Shown: in pieces, positions 44,140 to 53,156 of the stretch
Layout: each line of letters opens with the position of its first letter
Position numbering within the stretch: position 1 is the first letter of the stretch
Origin: Salinicoccus sesuvii
Lineage (GTDB): Bacteria; Bacillota; Bacilli; Staphylococcales; Salinicoccaceae
Length of the DNA: 64,000 nucleotides
Assembly (NCBI RefSeq): GCF_042648145.1
Contig: NZ_JBHRWV010000007.1
Location: forward strand, 372,001-436,000
Reading direction: 5' to 3'
Translations under genes and position numbers: made by a program
The notes under the pieces: model-generated
Databases searched by the model: none
Seen by the model: only the letters and a program-made list of their open reading frames with translations
Told to the model about the DNA's origin: nothing

Positions 44140-45048
44140 TTACTTTACAGTTAGACACTTCTCATAGAGTCCATCTTCTTTTTTAATACGTTTGATAAGC
44201 GTTTCGCCAATTTCAGATGGCGTATCTGCAGTCTCAATGCCGCATGCATTCATCGTTTTGATTTTCTCATCCGCTGTACCCTTGCCGCCTGAGATAATCG
44301 CACCTGCATGACCCATACGTTTACCTGGAGGGGCTGTAACACCACCAATGAAACCGACAACCGGCTTGTTCATGTTGTCTCTGACCCATTCAGCGGCTTC
44401 TTCTTCTGCTGTACCACCGATTTCACCAATCATGACAACAGCTTCTGTTTCCGGATCTTCGTTGAATGCCTTTAGAGTGTCGATGAAATCTGTGCCGTTA
44501 ACCGGGTCACCACCGATACCGACAGCCGTCGTCTGTCCGATCCCAGCTTCCGTCAACTGATGCACTGCTTCATAAGTCAATGTACCAGAACGGCTGACAA
44601 CACCAACATGGCCCTTCTTGTGGATATAACCTGGCATGATGCCGATCTTGCACTCATCTGCAGTAATAACACCTGGACAGTTAGGTCCGACGAGACGTGT
44701 CTTTTTACCTTCTAGATATCGCTTCACTTTGACCATATCGAGTACAGGAATGTGCTCTGTAATACAAATAACAAGGTCAAGCTCCGCTTCGGCACATTCG
44801 ACGATTGCATCTGCTGCAAATGGTGCCGGTACGTAGATAACAGATACGCTTGCACCCGTCTGCTCTTTTGCTTCTTCGACCGTATTGAAGACTGGGACGC
44901 CTTCGACTTCCTGTCCGCCTTTACCTGGTGTGACGCCAGCTACAATTTTCGTGCCATATTCAAGCATCTGCTGCGTATGGAACAGTGCTGTTGATCCAGT
45001 AATACCTTGAACTAGGACTTTCGTATCCTTATCGATAAATACACCCAC
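44140..45048 (-). CDS. sucD: succinate-CoA ligase alpha subunit
   Basis: Partner of SucC in the tricarboxylic acid cycle step that makes ATP or GTP from succinyl-CoA. The N-terminal CoA-binding domain has VQGITGSTALFHTQQM. The phosphorylated histidine lies in GHAGAIISGGKGTADEK at about residue 245. GPNCPGVI is also diagnostic. The start is GTG, nine bases after GGAGG, 17 bases after sucC. Confidence 0.97.
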   Translation of the reverse strand: MGVFIDKDTKVLVQGITGSTALFHTQQMLEYGTKIVAGVTPGKGGQEVEGVPVFNTVEEAKEQTGASVSVIYVPAPFAADAIVECAEAELDLVICITEHIPVLDMVKVKRYLEGKKTRLVGPNCPGVITADECKIGIMPGYIHKKGHVGVVSRSGTLTYEAVHQLTEAGIGQTTAVGIGGDPVNGTDFIDTLKAFNEDPETEAVVMIGEIGGTAEEEAAEWVRDNMNKPVVGFIGGVTAPPGKRMGHAGAIISGGKGTADEKIKTMNACGIETADTPSEIGETLIKRIKKEDGLYEKCLTVK

Positions 45049-45065
45049 AGTAGATTCCTCCGTTA

Positions 45066-46235
45066 TTATTTATTTTGATTGACTGCTTCGATGATCTTCT
45101 GTGCACCTTCTGCCATAGTACTTGCAGGGATGATGTCGAAATCGGACTGCTCAAGGATTTCCTTGCCGCGATCGACGTTCGTTCCCTCTAGGCGCACAAC
45201 GAGTGGAATGTCGAGACCAACATTTTCAACGGCTCCGACAACACCTTCAGCGATGACATCACACTTCATGATACCCCCGAAGATGTTGACGAAGATGCCT
45301 TCAACCCCTTCATCACCAAGGATGATTTTGAAAGCTTCTGTTACCTTCTCTGTCGTTGCACCGCCCCCTACATCAAGGAAGTTTGCGGGCTTACCGCCAA
45401 AGTGGTTGATTGTATCCATGGTCGCCATCGCAAGACCAGCACCATTGACCATGCAACCGATGTTACCGTCTAGCGCAACATAGGAAAGATCATATTTAGA
45501 CGCTTGGATCTCTTTCGGATCCTCTTCATCCTTGTCACGAAGTTCAACAATATCCTTGTTTCTAAAGAGTGCATTGGCATCGAAATTGACTTTGGCGTCT
45601 AACGCAAGTACGCCGCCCTCTCCAGTAGTGACAAGTGGATTTATTTCTACAATTGAACAGTCTTTTTCAATAAACACATTGTATAAGGAAAGCATAAGTT
45701 TAGCTGCTTTGCCTACAGACTCCTTTGGAATATTGATATTAAAGGCCAGTCTTCTTGCCTGGTATGGCATAAGTCCGACTACAGGATCAACGATTTCCTT
45801 GAAAATCTTTTCAGGCGTTTCTGCTGCCACTTCTTCGATTTCCGTACCACCCTCTTCAGAACCCATCAATACAACACGATCCGTTGCACGATCTATGACG
45901 AAACCGATGTAGAATTCATTTTGGATGTCACATCCCTCTTCGACAAGAAGGCGCTTTACTTCTTTACCTTCAGGACCTGTCTGATGTGTAACGAGGACTT
46001 TACCGAGAAGTTCTTTTGCATATTCTCTCACTTCATCAAGTGATTTGGCGATTTTGACGCCGCCCGCTTTACCACGGCCACCGGCATGGATTTGTGCTTT
46101 GACAACGTATACATTTGAATCCAGATTCTTTGCTGCTTCCACAGCTTCCTCAGGTGTATACGCTACACTACCGTTAGGCACGGCTACGCCCATGGAGCGA
46201 AAGATTTCTTTCCCTTGATACTCATGGATATTCAT
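45066..46235 (-). CDS. sucC: succinate-CoA ligase beta subunit
   Basis: It holds the ATP-grasp nucleotide-binding domain (VVKAQIHAGGRGKAGGVKIA near residue 46) and the C-terminal ligase domain (FVNIFGGIMKCDVIAEGV). The ATG at 46235 lies six bases after AGGAGG; an ATG two codons earlier overlaps it. The product has 389 residues. It forms a two-gene unit with sucD behind its own promoter. Confidence 0.97.
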   Translation of the reverse strand: MNIHEYQGKEIFRSMGVAVPNGSVAYTPEEAVEAAKNLDSNVYVVKAQIHAGGRGKAGGVKIAKSLDEVREYAKELLGKVLVTHQTGPEGKEVKRLLVEEGCDIQNEFYIGFVIDRATDRVVLMGSEEGGTEIEEVAAETPEKIFKEIVDPVVGLMPYQARRLAFNINIPKESVGKAAKLMLSLYNVFIEKDCSIVEINPLVTTGEGGVLALDAKVNFDANALFRNKDIVELRDKDEEDPKEIQASKYDLSYVALDGNIGCMVNGAGLAMATMDTINHFGGKPANFLDVGGGATTEKVTEAFKIILGDEGVEGIFVNIFGGIMKCDVIAEGVVGAVENVGLDIPLVVRLEGTNVDRGKEILEQSDFDIIPASTMAEGAQKIIEAVNQNK

Positions 46236-46273
46236 GTTCATCCTCCTAAGACTTTTTTAAACCTTACCATCCA

Positions 46274-46302
46274 ATTATAGAAAAGGTATTCATCAAAGTA
46301 AA
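46274..46302 (-). promoter_or_regulatory. sucCD promoter
   Basis: TTTACT (46297-46302), a 17-base spacer and perfect TATAAT (46274-46279), about 40 bases before sucC. No catabolite-response element was recognised. Confidence 0.7.
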
Positions 46303-46316
46303 CTGAATTCACAAAA

Positions 46317-47081
46317 TTATATATTCGAAAGAATACTTTTTACAGGTTCGAATGTCTGTCTATGGATATTGCTTGCGCCAAGAGAATAGAGTGCTTCCAA
46401 GTGGTCCTTTGTACCGTAGCCTTTATGACTGTCAAATCCATAGCCCGGATATGAGACATTATACTGTGCCATCATCATGTCTCGTTCGGTTTTGGCGATG
46501 ACGCTCGCGGCAGCGATGGACACGGAATGGGCATCTCCTTTGATGATGGATGTTTCTGGAATACCCATATCCAGAGTCATTGCGTCAACGAGCAGATGAC
46601 CGGGCGCCGCCTTAAGATTCTCGACTGCCCGTTTCATGGCGAGTCGGCTAGCCTGGTAGATATTTAGCTCATCAATCTCTTCCACACTTGCAATACCGAT
46701 ACCGTAGTCCGCCTGCGCCATGATGACCTCACGAAAAGCCATCCGTTTTTTTAATGAAAGTTTCTTTGAGTCATCAAGCCCCGGTAGATAGAATCCCTCA
46801 GGCAAGATCACGGCAGCGGCCACGACTTCGCCGGCGATTGGACCACGACCAGCTTCATCAAGCCCCGCGATGTAGTGGACACTCTCTCTTAAATTGTTTT
46901 CGTATTGACTCATAGTACTGTACTTAGCTTTTAACTTGTTTTCACTTGTAATACGTCTGCGATGCTTCTCAAGCAACCGGATAACTCCTTTGCGATTATC
47001 GTGGGTATGGATGGAAGTGTTGACTTCTTCAATTGTATCGTAGGATGAAACCTCAACTTCAACCTCTTTTATTGTTTTCAT
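46317..47081 (-). CDS. rnhB: ribonuclease HII
   Basis: RnhB removes RNA, including single ribonucleotides, from DNA. The catalytic core starts with AGLDEAGRGPIAGEVVAAAV at about residue 74; later acidic residues lie in HLLVDAMTLD. As usual in Firmicutes an N-terminal substrate-binding extension of about 70 residues precedes the core. The ATG overlaps the rbgA stop as ATGA. Confidence 0.96.
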   Translation of the reverse strand: MKTIKEVEVEVSSYDTIEEVNTSIHTHDNRKGVIRLLEKHRRRITSENKLKAKYSTMSQYENNLRESVHYIAGLDEAGRGPIAGEVVAAAVILPEGFYLPGLDDSKKLSLKKRMAFREVIMAQADYGIGIASVEEIDELNIYQASRLAMKRAVENLKAAPGHLLVDAMTLDMGIPETSIIKGDAHSVSIAAASVIAKTERDMMMAQYNVSYPGYGFDSHKGYGTKDHLEALYSLGASNIHRQTFEPVKSILSNI

Positions 47082-47929
47082 GCATCCGCCTCATCGAAAG
47101 TATAGCTGCCAATCTTACCATTACGAATATCATAGATAACTCGATTAGTGACCGCTTCATAATTAATCTCATTACCGCCTGCCTTAAGACCACGTGAGCG
47201 GCCGATTGCATCGAAAACGTCAACGACATCGTCGGATTCAGAAACATTAATGTTGTAGAAGGCATTGAACCGCGCTGGATCGTGTGTCAAGAGGAATTCG
47301 ATCCCATAGATAGCCACTTCGTCGAGCGGTACTACCGTATCCTTAATCGCACCTGTCAAAGACAGTTTTTTGCCTGTAATTTCATCTTCAAACTTCGGCC
47401 ACAGTATACCTGGTGTATCGAGTAGTTCCATCTGCTCCCCTGCTTTGATCCATTGTTGTTGTTTTGTTACTCCAGGTGTATTGCCGGTTTTGGCAATCTT
47501 CCTTTTAGCTACATTATTTATGACGGTGGACTTGCCGACATTCGGTATGCCTGTGATCATCGCACGGATGGCACGGCGCCCGATGCCCTTCTTTTGCATC
47601 CGCTCGAAAATTTCTGCTGTTGCACGAATTGCCAGTGGTTCAATCCTTTTAATGATTTGGTTGTTCCTGCCATCAAGTGCCACTGGATATTTGCCCTCAC
47701 TTTTAAACTTTGCCATCCATGCATCGGTTGCCTGCTTATCAGCCATATCGACCTTGTTCAGCACGACAACTCTCGGCTTATGCTGGGTGATTTCATCGAG
47801 CATCGGATTGTGGCTGGAATGTGGGATTCTGGCATCAAGTATTTCGATGACCACGTCCACTTTCTTCAGATTCTCTTCTATTTCTCTTCTTGCTTTTGCC
47901 ATGTGTCCTGGAAACCAGTTGATACTCAT
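47078..47929 (-). CDS. rbgA: ribosome biogenesis GTPase RbgA
   Basis: A circularly permuted GTPase needed for late 50S assembly. The G4 motif NKVD comes first, followed by G1 GIPNVGKST, and DTPG (LLDTPGILWP). The start WFPGHMAKARREI is characteristic. The ATG at 47929 lies after GAGGTGCTTCAC, and an upstream in-frame GTG overlaps the ribosome-binding site. It is divergent from the plus-strand glycosylation cassette. Confidence 0.96.
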   Translation of the reverse strand: MSINWFPGHMAKARREIEENLKKVDVVIEILDARIPHSSHNPMLDEITQHKPRVVVLNKVDMADKQATDAWMAKFKSEGKYPVALDGRNNQIIKRIEPLAIRATAEIFERMQKKGIGRRAIRAMITGIPNVGKSTVINNVAKRKIAKTGNTPGVTKQQQWIKAGEQMELLDTPGILWPKFEDEITGKKLSLTGAIKDTVVPLDEVAIYGIEFLLTHDPARFNAFYNINVSESDDVVDVFDAIGRSRGLKAGGNEINYEAVTNRVIYDIRNGKIGSYTFDEADA

Positions 47930-47983
47930 GTGAAGCACCTCTACTTATATCTCATTTTATTTTGTTTCATTATTTTATTCCTA

Positions 47984-47995
47984 TATTATATAATA
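47984..47995. promoter_or_regulatory. divergent -10 palindrome between rbgA and the glycosylation cassette
   Basis: TATTATATAATA reads TATAAT on both strands, at 47989-47994 (+) and 47985-47990 (-). Both directions lack good -35 boxes, so this is a candidate shared promoter core. Confidence 0.45.
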
Positions 47996-48031
47996 ATACC
48001 AATGTTTAATAAAATCACAGGAGGTGGGAAA

Positions 48032-48985
48032 ATGATCTCGATTATTGTTCCTGTGCTTAATGAAGCTGAAAATATACCTGGACTCCACCAAGAAATCGTA
48101 TCTGTAATGACAATAATCGACCGCCCGTACGAGGTTCTTTTTATCGACGACGGATCAACAGACGATACATTGGCTGAGCTCAGAAAAATTGACGGATCCG
48201 ATACTGGATATCTTTCATTTTCCAGGAATTTTGGCAAGGAAGCAGCCATCATTGCTGGTCTTGAGAAGGCGGCAGGAGACGCTGTCATTATTATGGACGG
48301 GGACATGCAACACCCGCCTTCATTGATTTCCGAGCTGATAGAACAATATGAAGCGGGCTATGACCAAGTTGTAGCAAAAAGAAATAAGGCCAAAGAGCCA
48401 CTCTCACGCCGCCTCCCTTCAAAACTCTTTTATCAGCTGATGAATTTCACAAGTACAGTGCACCTTGAAGATGGTGAAGGAGATTTCAGGCTGATCTCAA
48501 GGAAAGTAGTTGATGCCATCCTGATGCTCAGTGAGAATAATCGATTTTCAAAAGGAATTTTCGAATGGGTCGGTTTCAATAAGACAGTCATCGAATTCAA
48601 TCATATTGAACGCGAGTCCGGTAATTCGACGTTTAATCCGCTCAAGCTTTTAGATTATGCGATAGACGGCATCAGTGCTTTCAATCATCGCCCACTCAGG
48701 GCATGCTTTTATCTTGGGCTAGTCGTGCTGTTGGCTTCCGTTGCCTATATCCTCTACATGTTCGTAAATATTGCCATCCATGGTGTCGAGGTACCGGGCT
48801 ACTTTACCATTATCGCAAGCCTGCTCCTGCTCGGAAGTATCCAACTTTTCTCCCTTGGGATTATTGGCGAGTATGTCGGACGTATTTATATAGAGACAAA
48901 GAATCGACCGAAGTACATTATCAGGGAATCATCCGCATATGAAGCAGAACAGGGAGGACACCATGAGAAGCAGTACACTCGGTGA
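48032..48985 (+). CDS. csbB: CsbB-like polyprenyl-phosphate glycosyltransferase (GT2)
   Basis: The family transfers a sugar from a nucleotide donor to undecaprenyl phosphate on the cytoplasmic side. The GT2 domain has DDGS (39-42), a DGD metal motif (89-91), SRNFGKEAA (64-72) and GDFRLIS (150-156). Two membrane helices follow (about 224-248 and 258-281). The frame is open far upstream, but the ATG at 48032 is correct: CAGGAGGTGGG lies just before it and the protein then begins like the family. 317 residues. The end overlaps gtrA by 23 bases. The sugar cannot be read from sequence. Confidence 0.9.
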   Translation: MISIIVPVLNEAENIPGLHQEIVSVMTIIDRPYEVLFIDDGSTDDTLAELRKIDGSDTGYLSFSRNFGKEAAIIAGLEKAAGDAVIIMDGDMQHPPSLISELIEQYEAGYDQVVAKRNKAKEPLSRRLPSKLFYQLMNFTSTVHLEDGEGDFRLISRKVVDAILMLSENNRFSKGIFEWVGFNKTVIEFNHIERESGNSTFNPLKLLDYAIDGISAFNHRPLRACFYLGLVVLLASVAYILYMFVNIAIHGVEVPGYFTIIASLLLLGSIQLFSLGIIGEYVGRIYIETKNRPKYIIRESSAYEAEQGGHHEKQYTR

Positions 48986-49346
48986 GTTTATCCGATTCGT
49001 TATAGTCGGCATCGTCAATACAGGTATCTACTATGGTGTCTACACATTCCTTGTGTACACTGGCTTGTTTTATATTGCGGCACACTTTGGCGGCTTCATC
49101 ACAGCTTTTATCATTTCCTATTTCCTGAACTGCCACTTCGTCTATCACGTCAGGCCGACACTTCGCAAATTTTTAAAGTTTCCATTGACTCAAGTCATCA
49201 ATATGGGCTTGCAGACCCTACTCCTATATCTGCTCGTCGATTGCCTGGGGTGGAGTGAAATACTGGCGCCACTCCCAGTACTGATCATTACTGTACCAAT
49301 TACCTATAGCATTACACGGTGGGTGCTGAAAGACAAGAAAGGTTGA
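48963..49346 (+). CDS. GtrA-like membrane protein (lipid-linked sugar flippase)
   Basis: A 127-residue protein made mostly of four membrane helices. The opening LGEFIRFVIVGIVNTGIYYG and the FLNCHFVY segment match the GtrA/GtcA family. Members are thought to move undecaprenyl-phosphate-linked sugars to the outer face. The ATG at 48963 follows GGGAGGACACC and overlaps the end of the upstream glycosyltransferase. It sits between the cytoplasmic GT and the YfhO-like GT-C, as expected for a three-part pathway. Confidence 0.88.
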   Translation: MRSSTLGEFIRFVIVGIVNTGIYYGVYTFLVYTGLFYIAAHFGGFITAFIISYFLNCHFVYHVRPTLRKFLKFPLTQVINMGLQTLLLYLLVDCLGWSEILAPLPVLIITVPITYSITRWVLKDKKG

Positions 49347-49350
49347 TAGG

Positions 49351-51966
49351 ATGGATACAACGAAATCTCGGCTGCATGCACTAAAGTACATTATAATTAT
49401 TGCTCTTCTCGCAGTCATTTCCCACGCCTATGTATTGTGGCGGTTCCTTTCACCTACCGACACTAAAAATCAGGTGTTTATGACTGGTGCCAATGATGGC
49501 ATTGAGCAGATGCTACCCATGCAACTCTATCTATATGAGAAATTCAAGGAAGGCAGATGGTTTTACGATACTGATTTTGGACTTGGTGGTGACTTCTACA
49601 CCGATCTTGCGTACTATTATTCAACGAACATTGTTTACTACATCAACATCCTCTTTGTCAGAATCGGAGATCTTTTAATCGGATTCGACACTTCAACCAT
49701 TGATTTTTGGGCATATAATGCATTCTTTATTTCCATTTTCAAAGCATTTCTTATCATCTATTTTACATATCGCTTCCTTGGTATAATCGGCACCCGTCCG
49801 TTATATGGTATAATAGGTGGCTTTATTTTCGCAGCGTCTCCGACCTATTTCCGGTTTACAGTTTTCTGGTCCTTCTTCAGCGACGTTTTCATATGGCTAC
49901 CGCTGACGCTATGGGCATTGGAACTGATCATTCAAAAAAGAAAACCTGGTCTGTTCATCTTTGCGACAGCTGCCACACTTATCAATAACTTCTACTTCGG
50001 CTATTATCAGCTGATCGTTGCCATCCTCTACCTCTTTGTACGGCTTCTGTTCAAAAGACATGGAGATTTGCCACGCGTCGAAACGGTTAAACTTGCAGTA
50101 CCTTCAGCTGTAATCGGTGCTGGGATATCCGCTTTCGCATTCTTTCATGCAGTACGCGGATTTTTAAACAATGACGGACGTGAATACGAAGTGGACGTGC
50201 CGATATTTGAAAAGTTGAATTGGCAGGACAATATCTTTTACGAAAACTACCTTGTCATTATTCTTTTCATCGCTATTCAAGCACTGTTTACAAAAAGGTT
50301 ATATGTACGTTACTTCTATAAAATGTTCGCCATACTGACCGTTGTTTTTATGCTGTTTACCTTATCTCCGTATGTCGATCTGCTATTTAACGGCTTCCAG
50401 CAGCCACAAAAGCGTTGGCATTACATGCTTGTTTTTTTCCATGCGATACTCATCGCACAATATTTTACCTATTTCAAGGAAATCAGCATCCGCCAGTATT
50501 TAATCAGTCTAATTCCAGTGTATATTATTTTGACATGCTCAATATATTTTAAAGATGATATTGTCATTTGGGTCTATCTAGTGCCCGTTATCCATCTAGT
50601 TGGATTTTTAGTTATCTATATGAAAGGCAGTCGGCCACTGCTTGAGGGTATAAATGCTGTACTAATCGTCATTTTTACAATTATTGTGAGCGCGTCTCAT
50701 ACGAATACGCAAATCTACCATAGCGGAATCACCGATCGCAACCATCTCTTTTATATCAATAGCAATCACTACGCCAGCGATCTCCAGAAATACAACATAG
50801 AGCTTCTAAAGGATATGAAAGCGCCCGAGCAAAAAATTGATTATAAAGTTAGGGACCAAGACAATACACCAATGTATATGGGATTTAGCGGAACAAGCAT
50901 ATATTCGAGTATCATTGATGGTAACATCATCGACTTTTACTACAATGATCTAAAAGTGAACCTCCGCTACGAAACCATCAGCCGATACTCCACATTCCAG
51001 TCACGTAGCAACCTCTTCTCCCTGTTCAACGTGGATTACATGATGCGAGATGACAATACTTACGGCATCCCGGCAAAATTTAGTCCAATCATAGATGATG
51101 GTACCTACACGATTTATGAAAACGAATCTCAGCTGCCTTTCTTGAGGTATGCAACAGATGTCTATGACCCTGATACCCTCAATCATCCGCTTGCCAGGGA
51201 ACATGCTATGCTAGACGGCATTGTGACAAACGCGCTTGAACCGACCGCAGCCGCTGAACCAATGGAAGATGTACTTAATGAAGTTTCAGTCGAAGCCGAG
51301 AATGCGATTTACTCCGATGATGTTCTAGAAGTTCCGGAGGATGGTGGCGGGCTGAGCTTTAGCTTCGACTCTCTGGTGGACACCTACGAAGATTCAGATG
51401 TCTATATCGAAATGTACGTCAGAATGATCGAACCAAACAAACGATTTACTATCAATGTTGATGGTTATCCTAATGAACGGCTATTTGCTACAAGCAAGTA
51501 CCGTACTTATGCTGACGACCTCCTTTATCGAGTGCCATTAAAAGAAGAAATTCCAATTACCTTCTCAAGTGGAAAGTATGCAGTGGAAATTAAGAGTGTC
51601 TACATCGAGGATTATGAATTGCTTGAGCGAGAAAGCGCAGAGCCAGAGCCAGAGTATACTTTATTCGAGCAGGACAATGCTTACCAGATCACTTTAGCCG
51701 AACCGAGAGCAGGCATAGCTAGCGTTCCTATCATCTATCGGGATGGCATGAAAGTTTCAGGAGATGCTTCCGGAGACCTCGAAGCTTTCCGTGCAAATTA
51801 TCTGATGACCGGATTTACGCTAGGTCCCGATGATCGTGTGATTACGATTTCCTACACCCCACCCTACTATTTACTCACATTGATGGTGAGTATTCTGTCC
51901 TTGCTTCTTGGCTTCTTCTATCTCGATTTGTTTGGAACCAGAAGTAGAATCAGTCGCCGCAAATAA
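49351..51966 (+). CDS. yfhO: YfhO-like GT-C membrane glycosyltransferase
   Basis: An 871-residue membrane protein. After an N-terminal helix (about 12-33) comes a conserved outer loop with GANDGIEQMLP (46-56) and FGLGGDFYTDLAYYYS. About a dozen membrane helices follow to residue 440. A large extracellular domain (about 450-835) and a last helix near 840-862 complete it. This is the architecture of YfhO, which transfers the flipped sugar onto lipoteichoic acid in Bacillus and Listeria. The acceptor here is unproven. It lies four bases after gtrA and ends at a bidirectional terminator. Confidence 0.88.
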   Translation: MDTTKSRLHALKYIIIIALLAVISHAYVLWRFLSPTDTKNQVFMTGANDGIEQMLPMQLYLYEKFKEGRWFYDTDFGLGGDFYTDLAYYYSTNIVYYINILFVRIGDLLIGFDTSTIDFWAYNAFFISIFKAFLIIYFTYRFLGIIGTRPLYGIIGGFIFAASPTYFRFTVFWSFFSDVFIWLPLTLWALELIIQKRKPGLFIFATAATLINNFYFGYYQLIVAILYLFVRLLFKRHGDLPRVETVKLAVPSAVIGAGISAFAFFHAVRGFLNNDGREYEVDVPIFEKLNWQDNIFYENYLVIILFIAIQALFTKRLYVRYFYKMFAILTVVFMLFTLSPYVDLLFNGFQQPQKRWHYMLVFFHAILIAQYFTYFKEISIRQYLISLIPVYIILTCSIYFKDDIVIWVYLVPVIHLVGFLVIYMKGSRPLLEGINAVLIVIFTIIVSASHTNTQIYHSGITDRNHLFYINSNHYASDLQKYNIELLKDMKAPEQKIDYKVRDQDNTPMYMGFSGTSIYSSIIDGNIIDFYYNDLKVNLRYETISRYSTFQSRSNLFSLFNVDYMMRDDNTYGIPAKFSPIIDDGTYTIYENESQLPFLRYATDVYDPDTLNHPLAREHAMLDGIVTNALEPTAAAEPMEDVLNEVSVEAENAIYSDDVLEVPEDGGGLSFSFDSLVDTYEDSDVYIEMYVRMIEPNKRFTINVDGYPNERLFATSKYRTYADDLLYRVPLKEEIPITFSSGKYAVEIKSVYIEDYELLERESAEPEPEYTLFEQDNAYQITLAEPRAGIASVPIIYRDGMKVSGDASGDLEAFRANYLMTGFTLGPDDRVITISYTPPYYLLTLMVSILSLLLGFFYLDLFGTRSRISRRK

Positions 51967-52000
51967 AAAATGCCTGACAGCTAAACTGTCAGGCATTTTT
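51966..52000. terminator. bidirectional terminator between yfhO and rplS
   Basis: Perfect 15-base arms AAAAATGCCTGACAG/CTGTCAGGCATTTTT around a short loop can stop the convergent yfhO and rplS transcripts. Confidence 0.95.
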
Positions 52001-52006
52001 ATAGTT

Positions 52007-52354
52007 CTATCGGATTTCTCTGATACGTGCAGCTTTACCGCGCAGGTTACGTAGGTAGTAAAGTTTCGCACGACGTACACGACCACGGCGTGTAACTTCG
52101 ATTCTCTCGATTTTTGGAGTGTGTACAGGGAATGTACGCTCAACACCAACACCGTAGGAAACCTTGCGGACTGTGAATGTCTCGGAAATTCCGCCTCCAC
52201 GACGCTTGATTACTACACCTTCGAAAACCTGGACACGCTCACGTGAACCCTCGACGATACGTACGTGCACACGTACTGTATCTCCAGGTTTGAATTCCGG
52301 TAGATCTGATTTAAGCTGTTCTTTTGTCAGATCGTTAATTAATTGCTGTGACAT
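52007..52354 (-). CDS. rplS: 50S ribosomal protein L19
   Basis: L19 lies at the interface of the two subunits. The 115-residue protein contains FKPGDTVRVHVRIVEGSRERVQVFEG (split here as typical) and ends in the basic VRRAKLYYLRNLRGKAARI. The ATG at 52354 follows AGGAGAAGATAAT; the seven codons before it include the ribosome-binding site. It has a separate promoter and leader. Confidence 0.97.
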   Translation of the reverse strand: MSQQLINDLTKEQLKSDLPEFKPGDTVRVHVRIVEGSRERVQVFEGVVIKRRGGGISETFTVRKVSYGVGVERTFPVHTPKIERIEVTRRGRVRRAKLYYLRNLRGKAARIREIR

Positions 52355-52428
52355 ATTATCTTCTCCTTCTTCCAATTATCTTGCCGATCATAGCAGCGGA
52401 TGATTGTGTATATGTGTGCTTTGACACT
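52355..52428 (-). ncRNA. rplS mRNA leader (L19 leader candidate)
   Basis: A 74-base leader follows the promoter. It includes an AATCAT...ATGAT hairpin and the ribosome-binding site. Firmicutes rplS mRNAs are known to carry an L19 leader motif thought to bind L19. I match it by position and length, not by a covariance model. Confidence 0.5.
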
Positions 52429-52434
52429 CGTATA

Positions 52435-52463
52435 ATTTTACCATAATCACCATGCGGTTTCAA
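52435..52463 (-). promoter_or_regulatory. rplS promoter
   Basis: TTGAAA (52458-52463), 17 bases, then TAAAAT (52435-52440) with an extended TG-G. It lies after the end of trmD, making rplS separately controlled. Confidence 0.82.
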
Positions 52464-52484
52464 CGGGAAAAATTTTAAATCATT

Positions 52485-53156
52485 TTACTGATCAGAAAGC
52501 AGATCCGGCCTTCTTTCCCTCGTACGTTTCAGACTCTCCTCACGACGCCATTGCTCAATGAGTGCATGATTGCCATTCAACAGCACTTCCGGGACTTCCA
52601 TTCCACGGTACTCACGTGGTCTTGTATAGTGCGGGTGTTCGAGCATACCAGTGCTGAAAGAATCTTCCTGGTGGCTCTCCTCACGACTCAAGACACCAGG
52701 GATTAACCTGACGATGGCATCCGTCATCGTCATGCTCGCAAGCTCCCCACCGGTCAGCACATAGTCTCCAATCGACACTTCATCTGTCACGAGTGTACGT
52801 ATGCGTTCATCGTATCCCTCATAGTGACCACAGATGAAGACGATATCCTCTTCTTCGCTAAGCTCTTCGGCCATTTTCTGATTGAACGGGCGACCTTGGG
52901 GGCACATCAAGATAACACGTGGTGACTTTAGGTCCATCGCCTCCATCGCATTAAATACAGGTTCCGGTTTGAGGACCATACCCGCCCCACCACCGTAGGG
53001 ATAGTCATCAACCTTATTATGCTTATTTCCAGAGTAATCTCTGAAATTGACTGCGTGGTAGTTGACAATACCTTTCTCTTTTGCGCGGCCAAGAATGGAG
53101 GTATTAAGGACACCTTGGTACATTTCTGGGAACAGTGTTAAATAATGAATATTCAA
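52485..53156 (-). CDS. trmD: tRNA (guanine-N1)-methyltransferase
   Basis: TrmD methylates G37 next to the anticodon. The 223-residue SPOUT protein has the deep-knot region with LTGGELASMTMTDAIVRLIPGVL and the DDYPYGGGAGMVLKPEPV segment. The start is TTG, overlapping the rimM stop (TTGA), eight bases after GGAGGGG. Confidence 0.97.
   Translation of the reverse strand: MNIHYLTLFPEMYQGVLNTSILGRAKEKGIVNYHAVNFRDYSGNKHNKVDDYPYGGGAGMVLKPEPVFNAMEAMDLKSPRVILMCPQGRPFNQKMAEELSEEEDIVFICGHYEGYDERIRTLVTDEVSIGDYVLTGGELASMTMTDAIVRLIPGVLSREESHQEDSFSTGMLEHPHYTRPREYRGMEVPEVLLNGNHALIEQWRREESLKRTRERRPDLLSDQ

Noticed and set aside
47453..48031. Long in-frame extension of the csbB reading frame into rbgA
   Set aside because: It is antisense to rbgA, has no family similarity, and a strong ribosome-binding site precedes the ATG at 48032, where the GT2 domain begins.
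48032..51966. Clear horizontal transfer of the glycosylation cassette
   Set aside because: Placement on the other strand is suggestive, but I see no mobile genes or flanking repeats and cannot compute composition statistics, so transfer is not claimed.
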